A DNA stretch of 64,000 nt from Chondrosia reniformis (GCA_947172415.1 OX359192.1:4280501-4344500), one strand, 5' to 3'; shown: positions 33,802-46,900, numbered from the stretch's first letter. The notes: generated from the sequence alone by a model not told the origin. Numbers and translations are program-made.

Positions 33802-33944
33802 AGGGGCACAGGGCTATACCTGGACACGTATAAACCATCGCCACTTAAGGCTACCAGGCCGTCCGCCCAGGTATATAGCCCGACTGCCTGGGCGCATTAA
33901 GCCCTCGCCACTTAAGGCTACCAGGCCGCACTTCCCAGACAGTC
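33802..33944. repeat. GC-rich block with two 23 bp direct repeats in element A2
   Basis: Same arrangement as 1249-1391. Copies at 33839-33861 and 33906-33928, unchanged, including spacing. Confidence 0.6.
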
Positions 33945-34154
33945 ACATACACAAGTACCAAGTTCGGAGGGGTACATTTGTTGCCATATAGTTGGTGTTG
34001 GAGGGAGGATGAGCTGCATTAGCTTGGAAGGGGAGGTCTTCGATGTGATTTGTAGACCTTGACCTATATAAATGTAGATTTGAATTAATATATATTAAAT
34101 TAATCAATGGGTACATTATGACACTATATACATGAATTAATGTGCATGCATATT

Positions 34155-36537
34155 TTATGCTGTAATTTGTGATGTTGTTACCTTTGAATCTGCTTCTGAG
34201 CCAGATTTCATCCCTTCTAGGTATGCTCTATGATAGTCATGCACCTTCCTGAAGAACTGCCTGATTAAGTCTGTATTAACCGCATCGAGGGCATTTGGGA
34301 CAGTAACCCTCAATCCTGCTAATGTGTAATTACAGTTAGCTCTTGCATACTGCTTTGCTTTTGCCCAACACCTCTCAATGGGGTTTAATTCAGGATGGAA
34401 CTGCAAGCAAAAGAGGTGAGGAAGTAAACATATTTGATATATTGAGCATTTACATAGACATTGAATGGAGTTATGCATGCAATACTAACCATAGGACAGA
34501 ATAAACATCTGTGATGTTTTGCCTTTAGGTATGCTTCTACGCTACTGATTTCATTTCTAAAATCTTCAAACTGCCCCATTCTCTTTACCATATTTTTTTT
34601 GTCATTCCCAGCGTATCCACTCCTCTTTCTCTCAGAACTAGATCTAAGCCTTTGGGAGTTCCATCCTGTAGTGTCATTTTTTGAGGGGCTCCATTGGGCA
34701 GTCTACCATCACGCATTTTTGGCTGACTCCCTCCTGGTTTTACGTTCATCCTGGCAGCTACTAATGCATTCTTTTCATAGGCTTGGTGACCACTGCTGTG
34801 ATCAAAAATCCACACCAGATTATACTTGTCCCTCGGATATTTGAATTCTGCTATCCTAACTGCTTTTCTAATGTTGGCCATGAACTTGTCATTGTCCCAG
34901 TAGCCATCCCGTTGATGTTCAATTATTTCCCTAGCCTCTTTAGGATAGAAGGCATATAGTCGTCTAGCTGCTGAATGTTCTTCATCTGTTAATCGGAGAT
35001 AGCCTGAAAATTCCTCAATAAAATTGCTCACCATAATTCCTTGCCCTTTTCCTTTAGGACGAACTGCTCCACTGCCACTGGGATCCACCCATACTCTGGA
35101 ATGGGCATCATTTGCATTAAATGTGGACTGGTCGTGATATATGAAGACTACATGCTTGGACTTGGAAGTATCGCCATTATTCCAGGAAGGTATAGCATCT
35201 TGACATGTGGGCGGAGGCAAGTGGGAAGCTTCCAAAACCCTAATTTTATTTAAATATAGCATCCTATATTGTAATACATCATCACGGTCATGCCCATCAG
35301 CGTAGCCCTGCTTGTATTGCCTATTTGTGAATCCTAACCTCTTCATGTATCTTAATGCCGTCATTTCTGAAATTGTATTTTGAAAAGAACTGGGTAGCTG
35401 TAGTGTCGTTAAATAATCATTAAACCAGATTTGGAATTTTTTTGCTGTAAGATTGAATATCCTGTCGTGCACCTTTTCCCTGAGCCATTTGACTGACTTT
35501 CTTGTAATATCCTCCTGATCAAGTAGTGTGTTACGTCTATACTTCCCTCGTGTACTCCTTGAAAATTCACCTTTGTTTTTGCTGAAATCACCAACCCATT
35601 TAGAAATTGTTTTCCTGGAGTATCCTAGGGCTTAACCTGTTGTTTCTGCTGCTGTGGTCCTGTCTGTCTGGTGTGTTTGATGTTCATGACGATACAAGAA
35701 AATTCCAAGCATCTTTCGTTCCCAAGTAGGCATCTTTTTGATCCAGTCCTCAATAGAAACTGTCCAATCATCCACAGAGAAATTATCTTCAGTAGCATTG
35801 TCTTCAGTAGTACTGTCAGTTCCTTGTTCTTCATCACTGTCCTATAAATTATAGCATATGTATCATAATCATTTTTAAATATGCTAAATATAATCTTTCT
35901 AAAGCAGTCTTTATGTGTTTAGCTATGTTTTAAATTGTATGCATGGCATTAAAGTCCTTTAGAGGATTGTGCTTGTATACATTTAAAGTATAATTAAGCT
36001 ATTCATAGAGGCAGATCCACGAACAAGAATGAACAAGAAGTCAAGAAGAACAAGAACAAGAATGCCAAATGCTGATATGGATCATTTCTATGCATTCATG
36101 CATGTATGTGTATAATTTATTTATTGGTGAAATTAATTATTTTAAATATTTATACTAACGTCAAACTCTGATTCCAAATCTGAAGTAGTTAATGGATCAT
36201 GTGGTAGCTGTGAGCTATCTTCAACTCCCTCTGAAGTAGTTGTCACTGTGCTATTCTCCTGTGCAGATCTAGAAGTATTTTCTTCACTATTTTCGCTTGC
36301 CCTTGATTGAGACGTACTAGTTCCCAATTGTGACTGCCAACGTTTTGAAGACATTTTAAAGGCTCTATCTGAACGAAATCGTTTTCCACGCCAGGGTTTT
36401 TGAGATGAAAGACCAACTAAAATATCTGGCGAGGAATTAGACTCTTTGCCTCCTTGATTTGAAAGAATATCAGGCAAGATCGAAGCTTCGATCTGACGAT
36501 CGCCGACATTTCTTCGTTCGTCAGGGGTATTAGACAT
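34155..36537 (-). pseudogene. DDE transposase gene of element A2, three exons, broken
   Basis: Same exon plan as A1: exon 1 36537-36160, exon 2 35841-34490, exon 3 34400-34155. The same frame break occurs at the A-run near 34593, here reading ACA AAA AAA ATA. In addition a CAG codon of A1 is TAA here (35632-35634, in TGQALGDSRK), and the second intron donor follows CCT ATG instead of CCT AAG. The catalytic motifs YHDQSTF, FDHSSGH and NPIERCW are retained. The copy is therefore unlikely to make a full transposase, although its termini look usable if an active one is supplied by another copy. Confidence 0.85.
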
Positions 36538-36961
36538 GCTTTAAGCTTTAAAATGGCTTTAAAAAACTTTAAAAATATCGTTATACTCTCAAACAAAGCG
36601 TGGTGTGCTTTGCTGGCTTGCGTATAACAAAAAAGCCAATGTTTATGGGTGTAATCGATTTTTATAGGAGGCGTCCATGTTAGTGACCATAGAAACTCGC
36701 AATGAATGTGCGTGTTACCTAGCTTGTGGTCTCATTAAGTATGCAAACGTGACCAAATGAACTAATTTCATTGGTCAAAAATATTTTGCTCGTATATTTG
36801 ATCGTATCTCAGTTTCTGAATTCAATATTAAACATCCGAAACGAGCATAGACGAGGCCATGAAATTCTCTATATTTTGATATATAAGACAGCCGGCATTA
36901 CGGCAACCTTAGGTGAGTGTTTTTATCGAAATATTTGAGAACTTTATGATGATTTGCACTT

Positions 36962-37308
36962 TATAAGATGTATGCTTTTTTTCTTTTTTCTTTTTTTAGG
37001 ACCCCACCTGGTATTGAATATATACCACTCACTTTTGACTCTACATATATATGCAATATATAAGATATATAATATGCATATAAGATATATACAAAATATA
37101 TTACATATAAGATATATAATACACATATAAGATGTATGCTTTTTCTATTTTCCATTTTCAGGACCCAACCTGGGATTGAACCAGGGTATCCTCGTACCTA
37201 GTATCCCGACCATGTCATCCGTAACTCCATCGGTCACCTGGGTCACCCAATATATGTTGTAAATGAAGTCCTCTTTATATACCACTCACCTTTGACTCAA
37301 CATATATT

Positions 37309-37351
<43 letters not shown>

Positions 37352-40300
37352 GCATATAAGATATATACAATATATATTACATATAAGATATAAAATACAT
37401 ATATAATATAGATGCTTTTTTATTTTTTCTGGACCCAAACTTGTATTGAACCAGGGCATCATCGTACCTTGTATCCAGACGATGTTATCCGTAACACGAT
37501 CGGTGACGTGGGTTCCACAATATATGTAGTAAATGAAGTCCTATTTATATACCACTCACTTTTGACTCTACATATATATGCAATATATATATATATATAT
37601 GTAATATGCATAAAAGATATATACAATATATATTACATATAAGATATATAATACATAAATAATATGTATTCCTTTTTTCTTTTTTCGTGACCCAACCTGG
37701 TTTTGAACCAGGGCATCCTCGTACCTTGTAACCGGAAAATGTCATACGTAACAGCATCGGTCACGTGGGTTCCATAATATATGTTGAAAATGAAGTCCTC
37801 TTTATATACCACTCACTTTTGACTACATAGATATGTAATATATAAGATATATAACATGCATATAAGATATTTACAATATATATTACATATAAGATATATA
37901 ATACATATATAAGATGTATATTTTTTCTTTTTTTTTTTCAGGACGCAACCTGGTATTGAACCAGGGCATCATCGTACCTTGAATCCAGACCATGTCAACC
38001 GTAACACCATCGGTCACGTGGGTTCCCCAATATATGTTGTAAATGAAGTCCTATTTATATACCACTCGCTTTTGACTCTCACGTATATATGCAATATATA
38101 AGATATATAATATGCATATAAGATATATACAATACATATTACATATAAGATATATAATACATATATAAGAGGTATGCTTTTTTTTCCTTTTTCAGGACCC
38201 AACCTAGTATTTAACGAGGTCATCCTCGTACCTTGTATCCAGATGATGTCATCCGTAACACCATCGGTTATGTGGGTCACCCAATATATGTTTTAAATGA
38301 AGTCCTATATTTATATAACACTCACTTTTGACTCTATATATAATACATATATAATATGGATGCTTTTTTCTTTTTTCGGAACCCAACCTGGTTTTGAACC
38401 AGGGCATCATCGTACCTTGTATCCAGACCATGTTATCCGTAACACCCTCGGTCATGTGGGTTCCACAATATATGTTGTAAATGAAGTCCTCTTTATATAC
38501 CACTCACTTTTGACTCTACGTATATATGCTATATATAAGATATATAAAATGCATATAAGATATATACAATATATATTAGATATAAGATATATAATACATA
38601 TATAAGAGGTATCCTTTTTTGTTTTCTTTTTTCAGGACCCAACCTAGTATTTAACCAGGTCATCCTCGTACCTTGTATCCAGATGATGTCATCCGTAACA
38701 CCATCGGTCACGTGGGTCACCCAATATATGTTGTAAATGAAGTCCTATATTTATAGAACACTCACTTTTGACTCTACATATAATACATATATAATATGGA
38801 TGCTTTTTTTCTTTTTTCGGGACCCAACCTGGTTTTGAACCAGGGCATCATCGTACCTTGTATCCAGACCATGTCATCCGTAACACCCTGGGTCACGTGG
38901 GTTCCACAATATATGTTTTAAATGAAGTCCTCTTTATATACCACTCACTTTTTACTCTACGTATATATGCTATATATAAGATATATAATCTGCATATATA
39001 CATATATAAGATGTATGATTTTTTCTTTTTTTCTTTTTTCAGGACCGAACCTAATATTGAACCAGGTCATTCTCGTACCTTGTATCCAGATGATGTCATC
39101 CGTAACACCATCGATCAAGTGGGTCACCCAATATATGTTGTAAATGAAGTTCTATATTTATAGAACACTCACTTTTGACTTTACATATAATACATATATA
39201 ATATGGATGTTTTTTTTTCTTTTTTCGGGACCCAACCTGGTTTTGAACCAGGGCATCATCGTACCTTGTATCCAGACCATGTCATCCGTAACACCCTCGG
39301 TCACGTGGGTTCCACAATATATGTTGAAAATGAAGTCCTCTTTATATACCACTCAAATTTGACTACATAGATATGTAATATATAAGATATATAATATGCA
39401 TATAAGATATTTACAATATATATTACATAAAAGATATATAATACATATATAATATGTATGCTTTTTTCTTTTTTTCTCTTTTCAGGACGCAACCTGGTAT
39501 TGAAACAGGGCATCATCGTACCTTGTATCCGGACCATGTCATCCGTAACACCATCGCTCACGTGGGTTCCCCAATATATGTTGTAAATGAAGTCCTCTTT
39601 ATATACCACTCACTTTTGACTCTACATATAAATGCAATATATATATATAAGATATATAATATGCATATAAGATATATACAATATATATTACATATAAGAT
39701 ATATACAATATATATTACATATAAGATATATAATACATATATAAGATGAATACTTTTTTCAGGACCCAACCTTGTATTGAACCAGGTCATCCTCGTACCT
39801 TGTATCCAGACGATGTTATCCGTAACACCATCGGTCACGTGGGTTCCACAATATATGTTGTAAATAAATTCCTATTTATATACCACTCACTTTTGACTCT
39901 ACATATATATGCAATATATAAGATATATAATATGCATATAGGATATATACAATATATATTACATATAAGATATATAATACATAAATAAAATGTATGCTTT
40001 TTTCTTTTTTCAGGACCCAACCTGGTATTGAACCAGGGCATCCTCATACCTTGTATCCAGGTGATGTTATCCGTCACACCATGGGTCACGTGGGTTCCAC
40101 AATATATGTTGTAAATGAAGTCCTATTTATATACCACTCACTTTTGACTCCACATATATATGCAATATATATATATACATATATATATATATAATATTTA
40201 TATAAGATATATACAATATATATTACATATAAGATATATAATACATATATAAGATGTATGCTTTTTTTAAGGACCCAACCTTGTATTGAACCAGGGCATC

Positions 40301-41192
40301 CTCTACCTTGTATCCAGTCGATGTTATCCGTAACACTATTGGTTACGTGGGTTCCACAATATATGTTGTAAATTAAGTCCTAATTATATACCACTCACTT
40401 TTGACTCTACATATATATGCAATATATAAGATAAATAATATGCATATAAGATATATACAATATATATTACATGTAAGATATATAATACATATATAAGATG
40501 TATGCTTTTTTTGAGAAACCAACCTGGTATTCAATCAGGGAATCCTCGTACCTTGTATCCCGACGATGTCATCCGTAACACCATCGGTCACGTGGGTTCA
40601 ACAATATATGTTGTAAATGAAGTCCTATTTATATACCACTCACTTTTGACTCTACATATATATGCAATATATAAGATATATAATATGCAAATAAGATATA
40701 TACAATATATATAACATATAAGATATATAATACATATATAAGATTTGTGCTTTTTTTTCTTTTTTTCTTTTTTCAGGATCCAACCTGGTATTGAACCAGG
40801 GCATCCTGGTACCTTGTATCCATACGATGTCATCCGTAACACCATTGGTCACGTGGGTCACCCAATATATGTTGTAAATGAAGTCCTATTTATATACCAC
40901 TCACTTTTGACTCTACATATATATGCAATATATATATATATATATATATATAATATTTATATAAGATATATACAATATATATTACATATATGATATATAA
41001 TACATATATAAGATGTATGCTTTTTTTAAGGACCCAACCTTGTATTGAACCAGGGCATCCTCTACCTTGTATCCAGTCGATGTTATCCGTAACACCATTG
41101 GTCACTTGGGTTCCACAATATATGTTGTAAATGAAGTCCTCTTTATATACCACTCACTTTTGACCCTACATATATATGTAATATATAAGATT
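36962..41192 (-). repeat. tRNA-like satellite, about 17 units, minus orientation
   Basis: It starts with a shortened unit (36962-37030) lacking most of the tRNA-like head. Includes (TA)n runs near 37314-37347. Several units near 38.3-39.2 kb lack the long AT-rich tail, so spacing between heads drops there. Confidence 0.9.
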
Positions 41193-41777
41193 CAGTGGGC
41201 TCTCATTTATCCGCACCTGATTTATCCGGAAATCTCATATAACCGGTGTTTGAACTTAGGAACAAAAATTTTCCCATACAAAAGTATAGGAAATTATACT
41301 GAGTTATCCGAAACTGAGATATCCGTATCCGGCACTTCAGCGTGGGAACCACGTGCTGATTCTCCATACATTTCACACTTATCCGTCCAACTTTGAAGTA
41401 TGGCTACAAAATCAAGTTCCAAGTGTGCCAGAGTTTCTATCTCGGTTTCTTTGAAGAAGAAGATATGTGCCTACATGAAGAGCCACCCAAAGGCTACACA
41501 AGAAGAAATTCGTTCACTTATTTTTAAAGAAGATTCTGTTGATATCGGGCGAACAACGATTAGTGATATCCTTCGTGATGCAGACAAGTGGGCCAGCGTT
41601 GAGGACTCCACAATGAGTGCATCTATTCCTTTTGAAGAGCTTGTACTATATAGCACTGTCTTTCTGTCTTTCTTTCATGATAAAGGTAACTGTATGTCTA
41701 TATTTGTTATCCGACATCTCATTTATCCGGCACATTTTGCTGGGAACAAATATCGTCAGATAAATGAGAGCCCACTG
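41193..41777 (+). mobile_element. Tigger/pogo-like element, internally deleted, 585 bp
   Basis: The ends are inverted repeats CAGTGGGCTCTCATTTATCC (left) and CAGTGGGCTCTCATTTATCT (reverse complement of the right end). The right flank is TA; the left flank is TT, probably a mutated TA. CAGT-starting ends and a CENP-B-like N-terminal domain in the single ORF are typical of pogo/Tigger transposons. There is no room for a DDE domain, so this is a non-autonomous deletion derivative. Confidence 0.85.
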
Positions 41778-41795
41778 TATAAAATATGCATATAA
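41400..41795 (+). pseudogene. N-terminal fragment of a pogo/Tigger transposase (CENP-B N-terminal-like HTH)
   Basis: 131 codons from ATG. Residues about 10-65 (SVSLKKKICAYMKSHPKATQ, EEIRSLIFKEDSVDIGRTTI, SDILRDADKW) form a CENP-B N-terminal/psq-like helix-turn-helix. After about residue 80 the frame is non-homologous and runs through the right terminal repeat into satellite. Full-length relatives have a second HTH and a DDE domain, both absent. At most it could bind DNA. Confidence 0.75.
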
Positions 41796-44700
41796 GATAT
41801 ATACAATATATATTACATATAAGATTTATAATACATATATAAGATGTATGTTTTTCTTTTCTTTTTTCAGGACCCAACCTGGTATTGAACCACAACATCC
41901 TCGTACCTTGTATCCACACGATGTCATCCGTAACACCATCGGTCAAGTCGGTCACCCAATATATGTTGTAAATGAAGTCCTATTTATATACCACTCACTT
42001 TTGACACTACATATATATGCTATATATAAGATATATAATATGCATATAAGATATATACAATATATATTACATATAAGATACATAATACATATGTAAGATG
42101 TATTCTTTTTTTCTTTTATAAGGCCCAACCTTGTATTAAACCAGGGCATCCTCGTACCTTGCATCCAGACGATGTCATCCGTAACACCATCGGTCAAGTT
42201 GGTCACCCAATATATGTTGTAAATGAAGTCCTATTTATATACCACTCACTCTTGACTCTACATATATATGCAATATATAAGATATATAATATGCATATAA
42301 GATATATACAATATCTATTACATACAAAATATATAATACATATATAAAATGTGTGCTTTTTATCTTTTTTCAGGACCAAACCTGGTATTGAACAAGGGCA
42401 TCTACGTACCTTGTATCCAGACGATATCAACCGTATCACCATCGGTCACGGGAGTCACCCAATATATGTTTTAAATGAAGACCTATTTATATCCTACTCA
42501 CTTTTGACTCTACATATATATGCCATATATAAGATATATAATCTGAATATAAAATATATCCAATATATATTACAAATAAGATATATAATACATATATAAG
42601 ATGCATGCTTTTTTTTTCAAAACCCATCCTGGTATTGAACCAGGGCATCCTCGTACCTTGTATCCAGACGATGTCATCCGTAACACCATCGGTCACGTCG
42701 GTCACCCAATATATGTTGTAAATGAAGTCTCACTTTTGACTCTATATATATATGCAATATATATAACATATAAGAAATATAAAATATATATAAGATGTAT
42801 GCTTTTTTCATTTTTCAGGACCCAACCTGGTATTGAACCAGGGCATCCTCGTTCCTTGTATCCACACGATGTCATCCGTAACACCATCGGTCACGTGGGT
42901 CACCCAATATATGTAGTAAATGAAGTCCTATTTATATACAACTCACTTTGACTCTACATATATATGTAATATATAAGATATATAATATGGATATGGCATA
43001 TATACAATATATATTACATATAAGATATATAATACATATATAATTTCTATTCTATTTTTAGAACCCAACCTGGTATTGAACCAGGGCATCCTCGTACCTT
43101 GAATCCAGACGATGTCATCCGTAACACCATCGGTCATGTGGGTCACCCAATATATGTTGTAAATGAAGTCCTATTTATATACCACTCACTTTTGACACTA
43201 CATATATATGCAATATATAAGATATATAATATGCATATAAGATATATACAATATATATTACATATAAGATACATAATACATATGTAAGAAGTATTCTTTT
43301 TTTCTTTTATAAGGCTCAACCTTGTATTAAACCAGGGCATCCTCGTACCTTGTATCCAGACGATGTCATCCGTAACACCATCGGTCACGTTGGTCACCCA
43401 ATAGATGTTGTAAATGAAGTCATATTTATATACCACTCACTCTTGACTCTACATACATATGCAATATATAAGATATATAATATGCAAGATATATACAATA
43501 TCTATTACATACAAAATATATAATACATATATAAAATGTGTGCTTTTTATCTTTTTTCAGGAGCCAACCTGGTATTGAACAAGGGCATCTTCGCACCTTG
43601 TATCCAGGCGATGTCATTCGTATCACCATCGGTCACGGGAGTCACCCAATATATGTTGTAAATGAAGACCTATTTATATCCAACTCACTTTTGACTCTAC
43701 ATATATATGCAATATATAAGATATATACAATGTATATTACATATAAGATATATAATACATATATAAGATGTATGCTTTTTTCCTTTTAAAGGCACAACCT
43801 GGTATTGAACCAGGGCATCCTCGTACCTTGTGTCCAGACGATATCATCCATAACACCATTGGTCACTTGGATTCCACAATGAATATAATAAATGAAGTCC
43901 TATTTATATACCACTCACATTTGACTCTACATATATATGCAATATATAAGATATATAATATGCATATAAGATTTATACAATATATATTACATATAAGATA
44001 TATAATAAATATATAAGATGTAGGCCTTTTTCTATTTTCAGGAACCAACCTGGTATTGAACTAGGCTATCCTCGTACCTTGTATCCATACGATGTCTTCC
44101 GTAACACCATTGGTCACATCTGTTCCACAATATGTGTTTTAAATTAAGCCCTAATTATATACCACTCACTTTTGACTTTACATATATATGCAATATATAA
44201 GATATATAATATCAATATAAGATATATGCAATATATATTACAAATAAGATATATAATACATATATAAGATGTATGCCTTTTTTTCTTTTTGGAAACCAAC
44301 CTGGTATTGAACAGGGGCATCCTCGTACCTTGTATACAGACGATGTCATCCGTAACAGCATCGGTCACGTGGGTCACCCAATATATGTTGTAAATGAAGT
44401 CCTATTTATATACCACTCACTTTTGACTCTACATATATATGCAATATATAAGATATACAAAATGCATATAAGATATATACAATATATATAACATATAAGA
44501 TATATTATACATATATAAGATGTATGCTTTTTTTTCAGAACCTACCTGGTATTGAACCAGGGCATCCTCGTACCTTGTATCCAGACGATGTCATCCGTAA
44601 CACCATCGGTCTTGTGGGTTACCCAATATATGTTGTAAATGAAGTTCTATTTATATACCACTCACTTTTGACTCTACATATATATGCAATATATAAGATA

Positions 44701-45327
44701 TATACAATATATATAACATATAAGATATATAATACATATATAAGATGTAGGCTTTTTTGAGAAACCAACCTGGTGTTCAATCAGGGAATCCTCGTACCTT
44801 GTATCCAGACGATGTCATCCGTAACACCATCGGTCACGTGGGTTCCACAATATATGTTGTAAATGAAGTCCTATTTATATACCACTCACTTTTGACTCTA
44901 CATATATATGTAATATATAAGATATATACAATGCATATAAGATATATACAATATATATTACATATAAGATATATAATGCATATATAAGATGTATGCTTTT
45001 TCTTTCTTAAGGCACAACCTGGTATTGAACCAGGGCATCCTCGTACCTTGTATCCAGGCGATATCATCCGTAACACCATCGGTCACTTGGATTCCACAAT
45101 ATATGTTGTAAATGAAGTCCTATTTATATACCACTCACTTTTGACTCTACATATATATGCTATATATAAGATATATAAAATGCATATAAGATATATACAA
45201 TATATATAACATATAAGATATATAATTCATATATAAGATGTAAGCTTTTTTTTCAGAACCCATCCTGGTATTGAACCAGGGCATCCTCGTACCTTGTATC
45301 CAGAGGATGTCATCCGTAACACCATCG
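41778..45327 (-). repeat. tRNA-like satellite, about 14 units, minus orientation
   Basis: About 14 units. Distinct variants (TTTTATAAGGCCCAACC with TATTAAACC; GTGTGCTTTTTATCTTTTTT) recur about 1.19 kb apart. It ends inside the tRNA-like head (ACCATCG) at the 6.9 kb element, and the missing part of the head resumes at 52235. Confidence 0.92.
42100..43640 (-). repeat. Block duplication of about 1.19 kb (higher-order repeat)
   Basis: Marker variants at 42102 and 42352 recur at 43293 and 43539 (offsets 1191 and 1187). About five units were therefore duplicated together, with a deletion of a few bases in the second copy. Confidence 0.7.
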
Positions 45328-45524
45328 GCATGTGGAACATGTCCGTTATAGTTCCAATTTTATAAAGCCGCTTTTAGGTGTGAAATATTTGAACATTTTC
45401 AGGAAGTAGCATGAATGTCATGTGACTCACACATGAAATTTATATTATTATAATACAATGTCATGATGACACAGCAGAATGAAAAAACGTAATCGATTGA
45501 TTAGTCACTTGTTCCGCGAGGGTC

Positions 45525-45630
45525 GTCGAAGGACTAGAAGTCGAAATTCCTCAGTGGAAGAACGAGAAGGTACGGCGTGGGTCGGCGAAGGACTAGGATT
45601 CGAAAATCCTCAGTGAAAGAACGAGAAGGT
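45525..45630. repeat. Tandem duplication of about 70 bp near the left end of the 6.9 kb element
   Basis: GTCGTCGAAGGACTAGAAGT ... CCTCAGTGGAAGAACGAGAAGG is followed by GTCGGCGAAGGACTAGGATT ... CCTCAGTGAAAGAACGAGAAGG. Two copies with about 10 percent difference. Confidence 0.7.
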
Positions 45631-45950
45631 TAGATGTTTTATGTAACGTAGTATTTCCTTTTAGTCTTTTAGATGATTTGTGTAACGTATCATTTTAGAC
45701 TTTCTAGCTGACGTTACACAAATCATCTAGAAAGTCTGAAATGCTACGTTACACAAATCAACTAGAAAGTCTGAAATGCTACATTGTAACGTAGCATTTC
45801 AGACTTTTGTATAACGTATCATTTTAGACTTTTGTATAACGTATCATTTTGGACTTTTGTGTAATGTATCATTTTATACTTTCTAGTTGATTTGTGTAAC
45901 GTAGTTTTTTAATAAAGACTATTTACATGATTTGTGTAATGTAGCGTTTC
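45630..45950. repeat. Subterminal cluster of direct and inverted 30-45 bp repeats
   Basis: The motif GATTTGTGTAACGTA followed by GCATTTCAGACTTTCTAG or variants (ATCATTTTAGACTTT) occurs at least seven times, in both orientations; 45711-45775 holds two copies reversed. Clusters like this near the ends of CACTA-type transposons bind the transposase; that role here is inference. Confidence 0.75.
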
Positions 45951-46027
45951 ATTTTAGTTTGTTTAGATTGTTGAAATCTTTTGACATGTGGTGGCTTTGA
46001 AAAAAGCCATTTGTTAGTTCTTTTTAT

Positions 46028-46291
46028 TTATTTTTCAGCTGGCTCCTTTTCCTCCTCCAGATGTACAAACCTGCACTTTGGGTTTGTACATGGCCTCCCC
46101 CAACACAACATAAATGGCCTCTTGCAGCCTTCAAGCAGGTGAGGTTCCACATGCCTGTATTCGCACTCTCCAGGTCCTTTTTTACATTTGTCTTGGAACC
46201 TACACAGCTTTGGTAGGTTCCCTGGCTTCTTGGTCTTGGCCTTTTTTCTCCTTTTTCTCCGTTCTCTTTTTGGATTATAGTTATATGGCAT
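46028..46291 (-). CDS. small CCCH-type zinc-finger protein, about 87 residues
   Basis: The basic N-terminus (MPYNYNPKRERRKRRKKAKT) is followed by two CCCH-like fingers: CRFQDKCKKGPGECEYRH (C-x5-C-x6-C-x3-H) and CWGRPCTNPKCRFVH (C-x4-C-x4-C-x3-H). Fingers of this type usually bind RNA. The frame can be opened further upstream to 46323 and ends at 46028. It lies downstream of the transposase-like gene on the same strand, so it may be its last exon or a second element gene. No introns seen. No exact family recognised. Confidence 0.5.
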   Translation of the reverse strand: MPYNYNPKRERRKRRKKAKTKKPGNLPKLCRFQDKCKKGPGECEYRHVEPHLLEGCKRPFMLCWGRPCTNPKCRFVHLEEEKEPAEK

Positions 46292-46547
46292 TTATTGAAA
46301 TTTCCGAAGTTAAAAGTTGCCATATTTTGCTGTATCAGCTGTTGTAGCTATGCTGGGTTGAGTCTATTTATACTGTTGGTTGGAGGGTGTGTCATCACGC
46401 CCAATATAGGCTGGTTATTCACTTTCTCACCACCTTATCCATGCACTAGCAGGTGAAGATATGACCTTATTATCAACATATTGTTACTTTGTTTTCACTT
46501 TATTGTTATTGTCTTGCGTGTAAATTAGTATCATTTAATTGTATTTG

Positions 46548-46662
46548 TCTGTACATCTATGCTGTTCCATATGGGTTCACTATTGGGACCAGCACCAAAG
46601 AAATTGTCCATTCAAGGACATTTGGTGGTGTTCCTAGAAATTAAGCCATATGGACAAATCCT
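46548..46662 (+). repeat. Dispersed CSICGS-KPYG module, copy 3
   Basis: The plus strand reads CTGTTCCATATGGGTTCACT ... and would encode the same peptide as the copies at 9.1 and 11.1 kb, apart from a small indel in the CSICGS part. It ends with a GKPYF-like stretch near 46675-46690. Confidence 0.55.
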
Positions 46663-46784
46663 TCAGCACTTTGGGAAGCCATACTTTTGAGGTAAGTCCT
46701 TTAATTGTATGTATTTTGTTGTGTCACCTAAACTTTTGCTAAAATGATTTTGCACATGTAAGGAACTTTAGCTGTATTTGTCTG

Positions 46785-46900
46785 TTCATCTATGCTGTTC
46801 CATATGTGGTTCACTATTGGGACCAGCACCAAAGAAATTGTCCATTCAAGGACATTTGGTGGTGTTCCTAGAAATGAAGCCATATGGACAAATCCTTTAA
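46785..46900 (+). repeat. Dispersed CSICGS-KPYG module, copy 4
   Basis: The plus strand encodes CSICGSLLGPAPKKLSIQGH followed by LVVFLEMKPYGQ with an open frame. It is a direct repeat of copy 3, about 237 bp apart, with shared upstream DNA (GTATTTGTCTGT[A/T]CATCTATG). Confidence 0.6.

Larger units (their letters stand above)
32904..36961 (-). mobile_element. Tc1/mariner-like DNA transposon, copy A2, both ends present
   Basis: A full-length copy of element A of about 4.06 kb. The inverted repeats are 26 bp with two mismatches: 32904-32929 (GTGCAAATCACCATAAAGTT...) and 36934-36959. TA lies at both sides (32902-32903, 36962-36963). The transposase gene is on the minus strand. The part missing from A1 (36562-36961) holds the leader of the gene and the right terminus. 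Differences from A1 are few, so both copies derive from a recent common source. The flanking satellite units of the two copies differ more than the elements themselves do. Confidence 0.92.

Noticed and set aside
350-36961. A1 and A2 as long terminal repeats of one retroelement
   Set aside because: They are complete DNA-transposon copies with inverted ends and transposase genes, and the DNA between them is a mosaic of other elements and satellite.
45540-45620. tRNA-like T-arm (GGATTCGAAAATCC) in the 6.9 kb element
   Set aside because: Only a short palindrome; there is no A box or acceptor pairing at tRNA spacing, and the duplicated copy lacks the motif.
46024-46323. Longer alternative start for the CCCH-finger ORF in another frame
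   Set aside because: The frame without the CCCH cysteines lacks any recognisable domain; the finger-coding frame explains the region better.
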